From assembly GCF_014961315.1 (NCBI RefSeq), contig NZ_CP063141.1, positions 1,798,001 through 1,862,000 on the forward strand: a stretch of DNA of 64,000 nucleotides. The letters run 5' to 3'. Numbering within the stretch: the stretch's first letter is position 1; each line of letters starts with the position of its first letter. This stretch comes from Thermoflavifilum sp. (GTDB taxonomy: Bacteria > Bacteroidota > Bacteroidia > Chitinophagales > Chitinophagaceae). This document shows positions 47,122-56,936 of the stretch, in pieces. A program made the position numbers and the translations under genes. The notes under the pieces were generated by a model. It saw only the letters and a list, made by a program, of their open reading frames with translations. It was not told the origin of the DNA and ran no database searches.

Positions 47122-48750
47122 TCATTTTTCTTTCCCCTGCATCCAGCTTATGGCTTTTTGTACGGCACGATCCGTAGCAGCACGAATGCCGTCGTATCCT
47201 TCACTGCCCCACAGGATGCGGGCTAATTCTGCTTTAAGCCGGGTAAGGATATAGGTTTGTTCCTCATGCGTCAAATGTTGGGGAGGGTAGATACCCTGTT
47301 GCCTGCAGAAGGTTAAAAACCTTTCCAGGTCGCCGGGTTGCCAGTCGAAGTTCGATGCGAAATCTGTCCATTCCCGGAATTTCGTCCATACCGAGGAATG
47401 GGTTAAGTAGTATTGCAATGCGTAGAACTGGAATAAGCCCAGTGCATAGGCATGGGCTATGAATGGGTCGATAGCTGCGGAATCGAGGGGCACAAAGATA
47501 TCGGGAGTAATACCGTTTTCGGCATATACCACTCTTTTGCGGATGCGGGTGTAATAGGGTGTGGTATCACGAGGATGAATGCTATCGCGGGAGAACATTT
47601 CACCGTCGGTATATCGGTTGAGGATATCATCGTCATAAGCGTGAAAATTGGAATCGCTGTTGTAGGGCTTCTGGATACATCTTCCAGAGGGGAGATAATA
47701 GCGAGCCACTGTAAGGCGCAGGGCACCACCATCGGGCAGGGTATATTGTTCCTGCACCAGTCCTTTTCCAAAAGTGCGTCGGCCGACAATCACGGCCCGA
47801 TCCCAGTCTTGCAGAATGCCGGCCAGAATCTCACTCCCGGAAGCCGAATTTTCATTGACCAGTACAGCCAGCTTCCCGTTTTCAAAGATTCCGTCGTTAC
47901 TGCTATAATAATCTTCTCTCGGATAATGAAGTCCCTGGGTGTAGAGCAAAAGCTTTCTACCCGGAATACATTCATCGGCGATGCGCAGGGCAGCTTCCAT
48001 GTATCCTCCCGGATTATCGCGCAGATCCATGATCAGCTGGTGCATGCCCCGTTGCTTGAGTTGGGTTACTGCTTTTTTCCATTCCGGGTATGTATCCGCA
48101 CCGAACACGTTCAACCGGATATAACCCGTCTCGGCGTTCAGCATCAGGGCGGCATCCACGCTCGATGTCGGGATTTCGCCGCGTTTTAAACTAAGTTGAA
48201 AGGGCCGGGTTTGATGAAACCTTTTGACCTCGAGGGTAAGGGATGAGCCTACGGGCCCTCGCAGGATGTCTTGAATTTGATCCGTGGTCAGGGAATGGCC
48301 AGAAAGTGGCGAATGGTTTGCAGCCAGCAACTGATCGCCCGGTTGGAGTCCGGCTTTTGAAGCCGGTGTTCCGGGAATCACGTGAAGCACGGTAAGAGTA
48401 TCGTGCCAGAGCATGTATTCCACGCCGATACCTCCGAATTCGGGAGCCAGCTCAGCGTTCACACTGGCAACATCCTGTGGAGGAATGTACACCGAATGCG
48501 GGTCGAGCTGATGCAGGATGCCGTTTATGGCGGCCTGGCGCAATAGGCTGTCATTCACTGAATCCACATATTTATTGCGGATTAAGGTGAGGATCTGGTC
48601 GATAGTGCTGGGATGACCAATGAACAATTGTACGCCCCGGTTGGGCAGTTTATAGCTGTCGCGCAGCTTAAATCCCAGAAACATGCCCAGGGCAAGCACC
48701 ACAGATAATATCAATGGCAGGAAAACCTGTAGTTTTTTGGATGGTTTCAT
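47122..48750 (-). CDS. C-terminal processing peptidase, S41A family
   Basis: 542 residues. An N-terminal hydrophobic anchor (LQVFLPLILSVVLALGMFLGF). The PDZ domain begins at GIGVEYMLWHDTLTVLHVIPGTPASKAGLQPGD. Catalytic Ser is in NENSASGSEILAG and Lys in GRRTFGKGLVQEQ. A C-terminal region of about 130 residues follows. It cleaves proteins from exposed C-termini in the periplasm. Confidence 0.95.
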   Translation of the reverse strand: MKPSKKLQVFLPLILSVVLALGMFLGFKLRDSYKLPNRGVQLFIGHPSTIDQILTLIRNKYVDSVNDSLLRQAAINGILHQLDPHSVYIPPQDVASVNAELAPEFGGIGVEYMLWHDTLTVLHVIPGTPASKAGLQPGDQLLAANHSPLSGHSLTTDQIQDILRGPVGSSLTLEVKRFHQTRPFQLSLKRGEIPTSSVDAALMLNAETGYIRLNVFGADTYPEWKKAVTQLKQRGMHQLIMDLRDNPGGYMEAALRIADECIPGRKLLLYTQGLHYPREDYYSSNDGIFENGKLAVLVNENSASGSEILAGILQDWDRAVIVGRRTFGKGLVQEQYTLPDGGALRLTVARYYLPSGRCIQKPYNSDSNFHAYDDDILNRYTDGEMFSRDSIHPRDTTPYYTRIRKRVVYAENGITPDIFVPLDSAAIDPFIAHAYALGLFQFYALQYYLTHSSVWTKFREWTDFASNFDWQPGDLERFLTFCRQQGIYPPQHLTHEEQTYILTRLKAELARILWGSEGYDGIRAATDRAVQKAISWMQGKEK

Positions 48751-48872
48751 CTGAATTGAAATAAATTATCTTGCATGCGGAATTTTACAAATCAGGTCGT
48801 GAGATGCATTTTTGGATTAAATTGGAACAAAATTAGGGGATTCTGGCCTGTGCCCATTTCAAAACTTTCCAT

Positions 48873-49742
48873 ATGGAAGAATCACAAACCATTTTAATTG
48901 CCGATAGTGGATCCACGAAAGCCGATTGGTGTTTGTTGCATGGTGGGCTTCCGCATTATTATCGCACTTCAGGCATCAGTCCTTATCTGCTCACCGAAAC
49001 CCGTATCAGAGAAATCCTGTATGCGGAGCTGGTTCAGCATTTGCCAAGGGGCATTCATGTTTCACAAATTTATTTTTATGGCACGGGCTGTGCAGCCGTT
49101 CATCATCAGCAGTTGATCCATAAGTTGCTGGCTGAGCCTTTTCCTGCGGCACAAATTGAAGTGCATACCGATCTGGTGGGTGCGGCAAGGGCTGCATGTG
49201 GCCAATCGGCCGGTGTGGTGGCCATTTTGGGTACCGGATCCGGGTTATGTTATTATGAAAAAGGTCAAATTGTAAAATACAGGCCCGGACTGGGTTATAT
49301 TTTAGGAGATGAAGGAAGCGGTACTTATCTGGGTAAAAAAGTATTACAGTATTATCTGTACGAGATCTTCGATGAAGAGCTGCGCGAGGCGTTTTATGAA
49401 CGATATCACGAAACGCGTGAAGACATCCTGGAAAAAGTTTATCGGCAACTCACGCCTAATACTTATCTGGCATCGTTTTCCCGTTTTTTGAGCGAACATC
49501 GTGGACATTATATGGTAGAAAATATCCTGGAAGATGGGCTGAATGATTTCTTTTTTTACCATGTATTCAAATACAAGGAAAGCTGGACCTGTCCTGTACA
49601 TTTTGTGGGGGGCGTGGCCTGGGCCTATCAGGATGTATTGCAGGAGATTTGTATTTTAAATGAATTGCAAATCGGTCGCATCCTGCATAAGCCTATTGAA
49701 GGGCTGGTTGCCTATCATCAGGCAGGCATACTTCAACCTTGA
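48873..49742 (+). CDS. BadF/BadG-type kinase, probable MurNAc/GlcNAc kinase (MurK-like)
   Basis: 289 residues, ASKHA fold. Phosphate-1 motif IADSGSTKADWCLL, phosphate-2/connect region ILGTGSGLCYYEKG, GYILGDEGSGTYLGKK, and adenosine motif FVGGVAWAYQDVL. This family includes N-acetylglucosamine kinase and the MurK kinase that phosphorylates MurNAc. murQ, encoding the etherase that uses MurNAc-6-phosphate, follows 124 bp later, so MurK activity is the best inference. Confidence 0.82.
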   Translation: MEESQTILIADSGSTKADWCLLHGGLPHYYRTSGISPYLLTETRIREILYAELVQHLPRGIHVSQIYFYGTGCAAVHHQQLIHKLLAEPFPAAQIEVHTDLVGAARAACGQSAGVVAILGTGSGLCYYEKGQIVKYRPGLGYILGDEGSGTYLGKKVLQYYLYEIFDEELREAFYERYHETREDILEKVYRQLTPNTYLASFSRFLSEHRGHYMVENILEDGLNDFFFYHVFKYKESWTCPVHFVGGVAWAYQDVLQEICILNELQIGRILHKPIEGLVAYHQAGILQP

Positions 49743-49866
49743 GCTGATGCGTTTGATACAACCATATCTTTTTTGTTCGATTGACGGGATACTGGAATTG
49801 ATATGCTTAGCCAGCGGATATTCCAGCCGGGTCGAACAATTTGCAAGCTACGATTCATGAACAGTT

Positions 49867-50703
49867 ATGGCAGCATTCATCAAAATCACTGAACAACCAT
49901 CTCCCCATCGTCATCTGGAACAGTTGAGCATTCGGGAGTTGCTCATCCGTATCAATGAAGAAGATAAGAAGGTGCCTTATGCAGTGGAAAAGGCTATTCC
50001 GGCTATCGAAGCGCTGGTTAGTGCCATTACAGATAAGATGCTGGCCGGCGGACGATTATTTTACCTGGGCGCGGGTACCAGCGGGCGTTTAGGCATTGTG
50101 GACGCCTCCGAGTGCCCACCCACCTTCGGTGTGCCACATGGGCTTGTGGTGGGGCTTATTGCCGGAGGCGACCAGGCCATTCGCAAGGCTGTGGAATATG
50201 CCGAAGACGATCCTGATCAGGGCTGGCGCGACCTGCAAGCACATCAGATATCCGCTAAAGATGTGGTGGTGGGCATTGCCGCCAGCGGCACCACGCCTTA
50301 TGTGGTGGGTGGACTGAGGCATTGTCAGCAGGCGGGGATTATTACTGGATGCATTACCTGCAATCCCGGTGCTCCAATCACCGAAGTCGCCGATTTTCCC
50401 GTGGTCGTGGTGGTAGGCCCAGAATTTATCACCGGTAGCACCCGGATGAAAAGCGGCACTGCACAGAAGCTGGTATTGAATATGATTTCCACCACCGTGA
50501 TGATACAACTGGGACGCGTGGAAGATAATAAAATGGTAAACATGCAGCTGAGTAATGAAAAACTCATTGACCGGGGCGTGCGTATGGTAATGGAAAAAAC
50601 CGGATGGCAGGATTATCAGCAGGTAAAATCCGTATTACTTGCACAGGGTAGCGTGAAAAAAGCCATAGAAGCTATTCTTCAGCAAACACCCTCTCCTCGT
50701 TAA
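49867..50703 (+). CDS. murQ: N-acetylmuramic acid 6-phosphate etherase
   Basis: 278 residues. SIS-domain sequence LFYLGAGTSGRLGIVDASECPPTFG is the signature, and GSTRMKSGTAQKLVLNMISTT the second conserved block. It converts MurNAc-6-P to GlcNAc-6-P plus D-lactate in peptidoglycan recycling. Paired with the kinase gene upstream. Confidence 0.97.
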   Translation: MAAFIKITEQPSPHRHLEQLSIRELLIRINEEDKKVPYAVEKAIPAIEALVSAITDKMLAGGRLFYLGAGTSGRLGIVDASECPPTFGVPHGLVVGLIAGGDQAIRKAVEYAEDDPDQGWRDLQAHQISAKDVVVGIAASGTTPYVVGGLRHCQQAGIITGCITCNPGAPITEVADFPVVVVVGPEFITGSTRMKSGTAQKLVLNMISTTVMIQLGRVEDNKMVNMQLSNEKLIDRGVRMVMEKTGWQDYQQVKSVLLAQGSVKKAIEAILQQTPSPR

Positions 50704-50770
50704 ATATACATGCGTACCGTGTCCTGACTCGCATTTCAAAACCAGCATTTTATTAACTTGCAAGTAAACC

Positions 50771-50823
50771 CCTGCAGACAACCATGCTCTGCAGGATTAT
50801 TCCGGAGAAAGGAGGGGCTGATC
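50771..50823 (+). promoter_or_regulatory. Hairpin and strong Shine-Dalgarno ahead of 50824
   Basis: Perfect 8-bp stem CCTGCAGA / TCTGCAGG (50771-50778 and 50788-50795, 9-nt loop). It is followed by AGAAAGGAGG (50806-50815), the strongest SD seen in the window, 8 nt before the ATG. SD sequences are rare in this phylum, so it fixes the start and suggests special translational control. Confidence 0.55.
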
Positions 50824-51390
50824 ATGTACGACATTGAGCCATTTTATAACTGGAGGCATCTCTATGCAGCTGAAGAGGATGAATTTTCCATATTCTACGG
50901 CCGGCAGCACGACGAATTTCATTTTACCCATACCGTTTATAACTATTACATTCATCCTCAATGGGATTCCTTTGGCGCAGCTAATCTTTATCTGAAAGTA
51001 TTGTTTGCAGATTACGATTACAATTATGCCATTATTGAAATGATGGGTGAATGGAATGACTGTATTGAAAATGATATCATGACCTTGAAGCGCCAGGTCA
51101 TTGATCATATGATTGCCAGGGGCATATATAAATTCATCCTCATCACCGAAAACGTGTTTAACTTTCATGCTTCAGACGATTGTTATTATCAGGAATGGTG
51201 GGAAGATGTGCAGGAAAAAGGCGGATGGATTGCCGTGCTGAACATGCCGGAGTATGTGGCTCAGGAATTCAGGCGTATCCATCTCTATCAATATGTGCAT
51301 CTGCTGGAACAAAACAACTGGCGCACATTTCAGCCCCAGCACCTGTTTCACTTCGTGGATAATCAGATGATTAAAATGCTTTCCCGTTGA
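50824..51390 (+). CDS. Hypothetical protein, aromatic-rich
   Basis: 188 residues from the ATG at 50824, chosen because of the SD at 50806-50815. The sequence is acidic and rich in Tyr, Phe and His (FYNWRHLYAAEEDEFSIFYG, YNYYIHPQWDSFG, FADYDYNYAIIEMMGEWND). No signal peptide or membrane segment. No family recognised, though the sequence looks like a conserved folded protein. Located between murQ and sdhC with 120 bp on the left. Confidence 0.7.
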   Translation: MYDIEPFYNWRHLYAAEEDEFSIFYGRQHDEFHFTHTVYNYYIHPQWDSFGAANLYLKVLFADYDYNYAIIEMMGEWNDCIENDIMTLKRQVIDHMIARGIYKFILITENVFNFHASDDCYYQEWWEDVQEKGGWIAVLNMPEYVAQEFRRIHLYQYVHLLEQNNWRTFQPQHLFHFVDNQMIKMLSR

Positions 51391-51454
51391 ACCATCCGGG
51401 CTTATTCTTTGTTAGCATTACCAAAAATTCTTTTCTTTTTCGGCCATCGTGGTG

Positions 51455-51462
51455 TAATTTTG
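51455..51462 (+). promoter_or_regulatory. Candidate -7 box for sdhCAB
   Basis: TAATTTTG matches TAnnTTTG, 59 bp before sdhC. No exact TTTG at the expected upstream spacing, only a T/C-rich stretch. Confidence 0.45.
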
Positions 51463-51521
51463 AACGCCTTTTATCGAATAAATCTTTCACATTCGGATGA
51501 TATTTTAATATCCTACAGACT

Positions 51522-52190
51522 ATGAAGTGGCGACAATTATTCATTTCACCGGTGGGCAGGAAAATTGTGATGGGCTTTACGGGGTTGTTTCTAATCCTGT
51601 TTCTCATCGTGCATGTGACGATTAATGCCTGCATTTTCCTGAATGATCATGGCCAGACGTTCAATGCTGTGGCCCATTTCATGGGAACCAATATCCTGAT
51701 TCATTTTCTGGAAATTGGCCTTTTTGTGGGATTGATTCTGCATATTGTGCAGGGCTGGCTCATCTGGTCTTCTAACAGTAAAAAGCGCCCGGTAAAATAT
51801 GCGATCTGGGGCGCAAGTGCCAACAGTCACTGGTATTCCCGCTCTATGGGCCTGCTGGGTACATTGATTTTCATATTTCTGGTGATTCATCTGGCTAATT
51901 TCTGGGCACCCAATCGCTATCACTATCTGGTGCAGGGCGAGGAGCTGAATTTATTTGAACGGATGAAGGCGGTATTCAGTCATCCCGTAGTTGTATTGAT
52001 TTATCTGGGTGGGCTGGTGTCGTTATCGTATCACCTGATGCATGGATTTCAGAGTGCTTTTCGCACATTTGGCATGAATTCCAAACGGTATATTCCCATT
52101 GTAAAAGCTATTGGTGTAGCATTTGCCATCATCGTGCCGGTGTTGTTTGCGTTGATGCCTATACTGGTATATTTCAAAGTGATTTCCTGA
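51522..52190 (+). CDS. sdhC: Succinate dehydrogenase / fumarate reductase cytochrome b subunit
   Basis: 222 residues, five hydrophobic helices, the B-type single-subunit dihaem anchor. Likely haem-ligand histidines are in IVHVTINACIF, LHIVQGWLIW, FLVIHLANFW and LSYHLMHGF. First in sdhCAB; passes electrons between menaquinone and the catalytic subunits. Confidence 0.95.
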   Translation: MKWRQLFISPVGRKIVMGFTGLFLILFLIVHVTINACIFLNDHGQTFNAVAHFMGTNILIHFLEIGLFVGLILHIVQGWLIWSSNSKKRPVKYAIWGASANSHWYSRSMGLLGTLIFIFLVIHLANFWAPNRYHYLVQGEELNLFERMKAVFSHPVVVLIYLGGLVSLSYHLMHGFQSAFRTFGMNSKRYIPIVKAIGVAFAIIVPVLFALMPILVYFKVIS

Positions 52191-52204
52191 TAAAAATATG
52201 AAGT

Positions 52205-54181
52205 ATGGAACTGGACGCCAAGATTCCCAAAGGAGCACTGGAAGATAAGTGGAAGCATTATAAAGACACGGTGCGGCTGGTAAGTCCGGCCAATAAGCGC
52301 AGGCTCGATGTGATTATTGTGGGAACCGGGCTGGCTGGGGCTTCTGCCGCTGCTTCTCTGGCCGAACTGGGTTATCATGTAAAAGTATTTTGCTTCCAGG
52401 ACAGCCCCCGTCGGGCGCACAGCATTGCTGCACAGGGGGGTATCAATGCGGCCAAGAATTATCAAAACGACGGCGATTCCGTATTTCGCCTGTTTTATGA
52501 TACCATCAAAGGAGGCGATTATCGCTCTCGTGAAGCCAATGTATATCGTCTGGCAGAGGTGAGTGCCGATATCATTGACCATTGTGTGGCGCTGGGTGTG
52601 CCTTTTGCAAGGGAGTACGGAGGCTTACTGGCCAATCGCTCGTTTGGAGGCGTGCAGGTGCAACGTACGTTTTATGCCGCCGGACAAACCGGTCAACAGT
52701 TATTGCTGGGAGCTTATTCCGCCATGCAGCGGCAGGTGGCGCTTGGCAATGTAGAAGTATATGCCCGGCATGAAATGCTGGATCTCGTGATCATCGACGG
52801 GAAAGCACGAGGTATCATTGCCCGTAATCTGGTAACAGGTGAGCTGGAAAGGCATGGTGCACACGCGGTGTTGCTGGCATCGGGCGGCTACGGGAATGTG
52901 TTTTATCTCTCCACCAATGCGATGGGGAGCAATGTTACGGCCTCATGGAAAGCCCATAAACGCGGAGCATATTTTGCTAATCCCTGTTTCACGCAGATTC
53001 ATCCTACCTGCATACCTGTGAGCGGCGACTATCAGTCGAAACTCACCCTGATGTCTGAATCCCTGCGTAATGATGGCCGGGTGTGGGTGCCTAAGCAAAA
53101 AGATGATCCTCGCAAACCTTCAGAAATTCCTGAAGATGAAAGAGATTATTTTCTGGAGCGCCGTTATCCGGCGTTTGGCAATCTGGTGCCGCGCGATGTG
53201 GCCTCAAGGGCCGCAAAAGAGCGTTGTGATGCCGGTTATGGTGTGGGCCCTTCGAAGATGGCCGTTTACCTGGATTTTCGCTCGGCCATGCATCGATATG
53301 GACAGGCCGAAGCACACCGGCTGGGCATTGCACATGCCGATGAAGCGCAGATTCTGGAATTAGGCAAGCACATCATCCGGGAAAAATATGGGAATCTTTT
53401 CGAAATGTATGAACGCATCACGGGCGAAAATCCCTATGAAACCCCCATGCGCATTTATCCCGCCGTGCATTACACCATGGGGGGACTCTGGGTGGACTAT
53501 GAACTCATGACCACGATTCCCGGTCTTTATGCCTTAGGCGAATGCAATTTTTCGGATCATGGGGCCAATCGCCTCGGAGCATCGGCTTTGATGCAGGGGC
53601 TGGCCGATGGTTTCTTCGTGATTCCTTACACCATTGGCAACTATCTGGCCGATGAAATCCGTACACCGAAAATTTCAACCGATCATCAGGCGTTTGCCCA
53701 GGCCGAACGTGAAGTGAGAGACCGTATCGAGCGTCTGATGAGCATAAAGGGAAAAGAAACGGTGGATTATTACCATCGCCATCTGGGCAAGATTATGTGG
53801 GATAAATGCGGCATGTCGCGCAATGCAAAGGGACTTAAAGAAGCCATTGGTGAGATCCAGGCGCTGCGTGAAGAATTCTGGAAAAACGTACGCGTGCCGG
53901 GGGATGCCTATGCGCTGAATCCCGAACTGGAGAAAGCCGGCCGGGTAGCCGATTTTCTGGAGCTGGCCGAACTGATTTGCATCGATGCCCTGCATCGCGA
54001 GGAAAGTTGTGGCGCTCATTTCCGGGAAGAATACCAGACACCCGACGGTGAAGCGCTTCGCGACGATGAGCATTTCGCCTATGTGGCTGCCTGGGAGTAT
54101 CACGACGGTAAACAATATACACTGCACAAGGAACCTTTACAATTTGAGGTTGTGCATCCCACACAACGGAGTTATAAATAA
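52205..54181 (+). CDS. sdhA: Succinate dehydrogenase / fumarate reductase flavoprotein
   Basis: 658 residues. FAD-binding [17 protein letters not shown], covalent-flavin His in [17 protein letters not shown], active-site segment [14 protein letters not shown] and the capping-domain Arg region. The C-terminal helical domain begins near [11 protein letters not shown]. Oxidises succinate in the citric acid cycle. Confidence 0.97.
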   Translation: MELDAKIPKGALEDKWKHYKDTVRLVSPANKRRLDVIIVGTGLAGASAAASLAELGYHVKVFCFQDSPRRAHSIAAQGGINAAKNYQNDGDSVFRLFYDTIKGGDYRSREANVYRLAEVSADIIDHCVALGVPFAREYGGLLANRSFGGVQVQRTFYAAGQTGQQLLLGAYSAMQRQVALGNVEVYARHEMLDLVIIDGKARGIIARNLVTGELERHGAHAVLLASGGYGNVFYLSTNAMGSNVTASWKAHKRGAYFANPCFTQIHPTCIPVSGDYQSKLTLMSESLRNDGRVWVPKQKDDPRKPSEIPEDERDYFLERRYPAFGNLVPRDVASRAAKERCDAGYGVGPSKMAVYLDFRSAMHRYGQAEAHRLGIAHADEAQILELGKHIIREKYGNLFEMYERITGENPYETPMRIYPAVHYTMGGLWVDYELMTTIPGLYALGECNFSDHGANRLGASALMQGLADGFFVIPYTIGNYLADEIRTPKISTDHQAFAQAEREVRDRIERLMSIKGKETVDYYHRHLGKIMWDKCGMSRNAKGLKEAIGEIQALREEFWKNVRVPGDAYALNPELEKAGRVADFLELAELICIDALHREESCGAHFREEYQTPDGEALRDDEHFAYVAAWEYHDGKQYTLHKEPLQFEVVHPTQRSYK

Positions 54182-54193
54182 ACTTAAAACTTG

Positions 54194-54955
54194 ATGATCA
54201 TGCATATCACGTTGAAAGTCTGGCGGCAGAAGAATCAGCAGGATAGCGGGCATTTCGAAACCTATCAGCTCGACAATGTGAATGAAGATATGTCGTTTCT
54301 GGAAATGTTTGATGTGCTCAACGACAAGCTGATTCGCGAAGGGAAAGATCCGGTGGCATTTGATCATGATTGCCGGGAGGGTATTTGTGGCATGTGCTCC
54401 ATGTACATCAACGGTCGGCCGCATGGACCGCTCAAAGGGACCACTACCTGCCAGTTGCACATGCGTCATTTTAAAGACGGCGACACCATTGTGGTGGAAC
54501 CCTGGCGGGCGGCTGCATTTCCTGTTATCAAGGATCTGGTGGTGGATCGCAGTGCTTTTGATCGCATCATGCAGGCCGGAGGTTTTATTTCGGTAAATAC
54601 GGGCAGTGCACCCGATGCCAATACCATTCCGGTGGAGAAGGATAAAGCCGATGCAGCATTTGCTGCGGCTGCCTGTATTGGCTGCGGAGCCTGTGTGGCC
54701 GCCTGTAAGAATAGCTCAGCCATGTTGTTTGTCTCTGCCAAAATCGCGCAACTGGCCCTGCTGCCGCAGGGACAGCCCGAACGTAAGACTCGGGTACTGA
54801 ACATGATAGCCCAGATGCAAAAAGAAGGCTTTGGCAGTTGCAGCAATATCGGCTCCTGTGAGGCCGAGTGCCCGAAAGAAATTCCGATTACCTTCATAGC
54901 CAAGGCGAACAGCGAATATCTAAAAGCTATGCTGGCAGCCGACCTGCCGGAATAA
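54194..54955 (+). CDS. sdhB: Succinate dehydrogenase / fumarate reductase iron-sulfur subunit
   Basis: 253 residues from the ATG at 54194 (54200 also possible). [2Fe-2S] ligands in [15 protein letters not shown] and the later Cys in TTTCQLHM. [4Fe-4S]/[3Fe-4S] ligands in [15 protein letters not shown] and [13 protein letters not shown]. Starts 12 bp after sdhA. Confidence 0.97.
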   Translation: MIMHITLKVWRQKNQQDSGHFETYQLDNVNEDMSFLEMFDVLNDKLIREGKDPVAFDHDCREGICGMCSMYINGRPHGPLKGTTTCQLHMRHFKDGDTIVVEPWRAAAFPVIKDLVVDRSAFDRIMQAGGFISVNTGSAPDANTIPVEKDKADAAFAAAACIGCGACVAACKNSSAMLFVSAKIAQLALLPQGQPERKTRVLNMIAQMQKEGFGSCSNIGSCEAECPKEIPITFIAKANSEYLKAMLAADLPE

Positions 54956-54964
54956 ATCCAGCTT

Positions 54965-55969
54965 ATGTACAAAACGCTATTTCATTTCTGCTGTGTTGCA
55001 GGCCTGCTTTGTTGTGGCATGTTTTCAATCTCGTGGGGCATCTGGGGGCATCAGCACATTAATCGGGCGGCGGTATTTGCTTTGCCCGATAGCATGCGGG
55101 TTTTTTTCTTTAATCATATCGACTATCTCACGGAAGAAGCCGCTGTTCCTGATCTGCGCAAGTATGTCATCGGTGATCGGGCTGAGCCCGATCGTCATTA
55201 TATTGATCTGGAAGAATTTGGTGCCCATCCTTTTGATTCATTACCCGAGACATGGGATGCAGCCGTACGGAAGTATGGTGAGAAAAAACTTCATCAGGCC
55301 GGCATTTTACCCTGGTATATCCAGCAGATGGAACAGAAATTAGAACAGGCTTTTCGTAACCGGCGTACAGATGAGATTTTATTCATCGCCGCCGATCTGG
55401 GCCACTATATTGCCGACGCCCATGTGCCCCTGCATACTACCGTCAATCACGATGGACAGCTTACCGGCCAGCGAGGCATTCATGCTTTCTGGGAATCGCA
55501 GCTACCGGAGCTGTTTGGTGCGGATTATAATTTTCATGTAGCATCCGCTCGTTATATTCCCGATGTACAGGCTGAGGTCTGGAAAATTATTCGCCATAGT
55601 TACCAATTGGTGGATACAACTTTACTCGTGGAGAAACGTCTGTTAGAAACATTCCCGAAAGACCGGATCTATCGCACCGATGCGCAGGGGCATACACTTA
55701 AAAATGCGTATGGTCAGCCGATGTTTTCCTATGCTTTTGCGGAAGCCTATCACAAGGCTTTGCATGGCATGGTGGAAGATCAGATGCGCAGAGCCATTCA
55801 AGCATTAGCCGATTTCTGGTACACAGCATGGGTGAATGCAGGCCGCCCAAACCTGATGGCGCTTGATGATCCCTCGCTTACGCAGGCCAATCAGAAAATA
55901 TACAAAAAAGCTTATCGCCTCTATCAACAGGGCAAACTCTGGGGTATCCGTTCGGGAAACGAATATTAG
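54965..55969 (+). CDS. S1/P1 nuclease-like (zinc-dependent phospholipase C fold) secreted hydrolase
   Basis: 334 residues. An N-terminal hydrophobic signal ends near FSISWG. WGIWGHQHINRAAVFALP supplies the N-terminal Trp/His ligands. The central DLGHYIADAHVPLHTTVNHDGQ and HAFWESQLPELF hold further His/Asp metal ligands of the trinuclear zinc site. Related proteins are annotated as zinc-dependent phospholipase C or S1/P1 nuclease; substrate unproven. It follows sdhB by 9 bp but is functionally unrelated, and its stop overlaps the convergent gene by 4 bp. Confidence 0.85.
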   Translation: MYKTLFHFCCVAGLLCCGMFSISWGIWGHQHINRAAVFALPDSMRVFFFNHIDYLTEEAAVPDLRKYVIGDRAEPDRHYIDLEEFGAHPFDSLPETWDAAVRKYGEKKLHQAGILPWYIQQMEQKLEQAFRNRRTDEILFIAADLGHYIADAHVPLHTTVNHDGQLTGQRGIHAFWESQLPELFGADYNFHVASARYIPDVQAEVWKIIRHSYQLVDTTLLVEKRLLETFPKDRIYRTDAQGHTLKNAYGQPMFSYAFAEAYHKALHGMVEDQMRRAIQALADFWYTAWVNAGRPNLMALDDPSLTQANQKIYKKAYRLYQQGKLWGIRSGNEY

Positions 55970-56787
55970 GGCTGCTGAACCTTTGGGTGAATCAAGGTAT
56001 CGTCAATGGCATGCAGGAATAAGCTATCGTGTAAGGGTGGATAGGTGGGCAAAATAGCCTTGAATTGTCGGGAAGCTTTTAAAATATCGGCATACAGGTC
56101 GTAATCACTTGCAAAGCGTACCCATTCATAATCGGGGTGATAATAGTTTTCCAGAAACAGTTTTAAAGTATCGCCGTGCAGGCCAGTAAGCTGCTCTACC
56201 AGGCTCACCTTGATGCGGGATGCGATGTATTGTTGTTGTTCAAACTGTTGCTCAATTTTTTGGAAATGCCAGATTTGCTTCTGGCGTTTGCTCAATGCAT
56301 CGAATAATCCGGAAATGGGATGAGCCACAGCACCCAGCCCATGTGTTTTTTCCTGTCCCAGTGCAAAACCATACAGTTCTCTTCGTTCCATAGAATCGCG
56401 GTAATAGTCGATTCTTCTGCTTTGTATCTGAATTTCATTGAGCAGATAACCCGTTGGGCGCAGAAACACATTTACAATAGCCCCGTTCACTCCCATGACG
56501 CGAATCTGGATGCTATCCGGGGCATAACCAATGTAAGAAAACACGATCCAGTCGTGCAAACGGGCGTGGATGCGATAAGCACCGGTAGAATCGGTAAGCG
56601 TTCCTTCACCGGTGGATCGGTTTATCACGGTGGCGCCAAGCAAAGGCAAACGGGTGGTATTGTCCATCACCTTACCAAACACGATTTCCTGGGCGCGCAG
56701 GGGTGCAGGGAGCAACCATCCCATCAGCAGGAGGGGAAGAAGCCACAGGAGCCTTGGTTTATATTTTCGAAAAAAGCAGGAGCTCAC
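55966..56787 (-). CDS. Carboxypeptidase-regulatory-like domain protein (paralogue A)
   Basis: 273 residues. Signal peptide ending near APLRAQE. Beta-sandwich domain VFGKVMDNTTRLPLLGATVINRSTGEGTLTDSTGAYRI, the CarboxypepD_reg-like module common at the start of TonB-dependent receptors, but no plug or barrel follows. A helical C-terminal half contains VEQLTGLHGDTLKLFLENY. Diverges from a paralogue at 56937. Probably exported; function unknown. Confidence 0.85.
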   Translation of the reverse strand: MSSCFFRKYKPRLLWLLPLLLMGWLLPAPLRAQEIVFGKVMDNTTRLPLLGATVINRSTGEGTLTDSTGAYRIHARLHDWIVFSYIGYAPDSIQIRVMGVNGAIVNVFLRPTGYLLNEIQIQSRRIDYYRDSMERRELYGFALGQEKTHGLGAVAHPISGLFDALSKRQKQIWHFQKIEQQFEQQQYIASRIKVSLVEQLTGLHGDTLKLFLENYYHPDYEWVRFASDYDLYADILKASRQFKAILPTYPPLHDSLFLHAIDDTLIHPKVQQP

Positions 56788-56936
56788 CTCAGCATTTTTC
56801 TAATCCCAATAGAAAGTTGCAAAATACGTTTTTCTGCACAGGCAAGTTGAACCCCGAGCCAGTCGGTATTGGTTTTTCAGTTAAATTGAGCCGGTACTTC
56901 GAAAAATGCTGTATATTCCATAAAAACGAACACCAG

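Noticed and set aside
47452-48189. 245-codon open frame antisense to the S41 peptidase
   Set aside because: Shadow of the PDZ and catalytic domains; no recognisable protein features.
49743-49866. Extra small gene between the kinase and murQ
   Set aside because: The open frame there overlaps the kinase 3' end in another frame and shows no initiation signal or conserved features.
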